5,226 nt of DNA, taken from an uncultured Akkermansia sp. (GTDB taxonomy: Bacteria; Verrucomicrobiota; Verrucomicrobiia; Verrucomicrobiales; Akkermansiaceae). The DNA is taken from contig CAAFXA010000416.1 of NCBI GenBank assembly GCA_900766865.1, positions 1-5,226 on the forward strand. The letters run 5' to 3'. Below, one piece after another: positions 4,275-5,226 of this stretch. The translations under genes were made by a program, and so were the position numbers. The number at the start of each line of letters is the position of its first letter. The stretch's first letter is position 1. The notes under the pieces are model-generated. The model saw only the letters and a program-made list of their open reading frames with translations. It ran no database searches and was not told where the DNA came from.

Positions 4275-5226
4275 ATGAAGTCCTTCATCCGTCATTACGA
4301 GTGGGTGGATACCCACACGCTGGAGCTAGAGTTCCCCACGAACCATCTGCGGCTCTGTTTTCTGGAGCCGGGGGTGGTGCGTTGTCGCTATGTATCGCCG
4401 CCTCTGTTTGAGAATATACCCAGCTATGGTATTGCGCCGGAGTATGCACCGGCTTGCCTGCGCCCGGAGGAGGAAGAAAAGGCGGATTGCTACGAGTTGC
4501 GTACACCTCGGCTTGTGGTGAGGGTGCGCAAGAAAGATGGTGGCCTGGAATTTCTGGAGCGGGCAGGGGGGCGGATGCTGTGTGCGGATGCCGAGGGCAT
4601 GGGGCATCGCCTGGAAGAACGCACCGGAGATGAGTTGGTGTGGGTGCTCAAGCACATGCCGGAGGAGGCGCATTTCTTCGCACTGGGGGATAAGCCCTGT
4701 GCGCTCAATATGCGTGGCCGCCGTTTTGAAATGTGGGGCGCGGATCACTACAAGTTCCACCCGGAGAGCGACCCCCTTTACAAGAGTATACCATTCTTTC
4801 TTTGCCTGAATCGTGGGCTGCAGTATGGCATTTTCTTTGATAATACCATGCGCTCCTATTTCGATTTTGGTAAGGAGCGTGCCGACCGCCTGCTTTTCGG
4901 GGCAGATGGCGGAGTGATGGATTACTACTTCATCTGTGGCGAGGATGCCATGGATACGGTGCAGACTTATACGCGCATGACGGGGCTGCCGCCCATGCCG
5001 CCACTCTGGGCATTGGGCTATCACCAGAGTAAGTGGAGTTATTACCCGGAGAAAAATGTGATGGAGCTTGCGGCTGAGCTGCGCTCCCGCCGCATGCCAT
5101 GCGATGCTATTCACCTGGATATTCACCACATGAAGGGATACCAGGCGCTTACCTGGGACCGCACGCGTTTCCCGGACCCTCCTGGCATGATATCCCGCCT
5201 CGGAGAGCAGGGATTTAAGGTGGTAA
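4275..5226 (+). CDS. family 31 glycoside hydrolase (alpha-glucosidase-like), N-terminal part
   Basis: The frame is open from the ATG at 4275 to the window edge (317 codons), so the gene is partial at its 3' end. Residues 1 to about 225 form the N-terminal beta-sandwich domain, with the family stretch from GRRFEMWGADHY (148-159) through DPLYKSIPFF (166-175) to YGIFFDN (184-190). The catalytic barrel begins at GLPPMPPLWALGYHQSKWSY (237-256). LDIHHM (281-286) is the first active-site loop, where D282 matches the aspartate that binds sugar at subsite -1, and TWDRTRFPDP (293-302) follows. The catalytic nucleophile and acid/base lie beyond the window. No signal peptide is visible, so a cytoplasmic enzyme acting on short alpha-glucosides is likely; related GH31 members act on alpha-xylosides or alpha-galactosides. 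An in-frame TGA at 4245-4247 closes the frame upstream, and no Shine-Dalgarno site is seen. Confidence 0.93.
   Translation, partial: MKSFIRHYEWVDTHTLELEFPTNHLRLCFLEPGVVRCRYVSPPLFENIPSYGIAPEYAPACLRPEEEEKADCYELRTPRLVVRVRKKDGGLEFLERAGGRMLCADAEGMGHRLEERTGDELVWVLKHMPEEAHFFALGDKPCALNMRGRRFEMWGADHYKFHPESDPLYKSIPFFLCLNRGLQYGIFFDNTMRSYFDFGKERADRLLFGADGGVMDYYFICGEDAMDTVQTYTRMTGLPPMPPLWALGYHQSKWSYYPEKNVMELAAELRSRRMPCDAIHLDIHHMKGYQALTWDRTRFPDPPGMISRLGEQGFKVV

Noticed and set aside
4326..5129. Open frame of 267 codons on the minus strand
   Set aside because: It is antisense to the GH31 gene, whose family motifs run continuously through the region.

Overview
The window is bacterial chromosomal DNA of moderately high GC. 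It carries housekeeping and metabolic genes and shows no phage, plasmid, CRISPR or insertion-sequence content. The organism cannot be fixed from the sequence. The poor use of Shine-Dalgarno sites (only rplS has a clear one), the stand-alone rplS and an unfamiliar membrane protein would fit a lineage outside the Proteobacteria and Firmicutes, such as a member of the Verrucomicrobiota. That is a guess.

Layout. The left edge (1-131) holds a small GC-rich inverted/direct repeat and no convincing gene. A candidate 67-residue two-helix membrane protein (132-335, +) runs toward rplS (454-798, -), and the two share a strong bidirectional-looking terminator at 382-412. Upstream of rplS lie its own promoter, a short structured leader and a good Shine-Dalgarno site. 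Next on the minus strand is a hotdog-fold acyl-CoA thioesterase of the YbgC/4HBT type (919-1341). It sits 12 bases after the stop of a 373-residue multi-pass membrane protein of unknown function (1354-2475), so the two probably form an operon. That operon starts from a consensus-like promoter so close to the ATG that the message is predicted to be leaderless. A 175-base gap with short repeats separates it from a divergent, apparently active-site-deficient relative of S-adenosylhomocysteine hydrolase (2651-3727, -).

A 140-base divergent intergenic region follows, with promoter elements facing both ways and a possible 23-codon leader peptide (3783-3854, +). On the plus strand come a complete HIT/HinT nucleoside phosphoramidase (3868-4212) and, after 62 bases, the N-terminal 317 codons of a family 31 glycoside hydrolase (4275 to the window edge).

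The genes do not form one obvious pathway. The points most worth a second look are the SAHH-like protein without its usual catalytic residues, the predicted leaderless or near-leaderless starts, and the small leader ORF before the HIT gene. I saw no clear evidence of a new multi-gene system.
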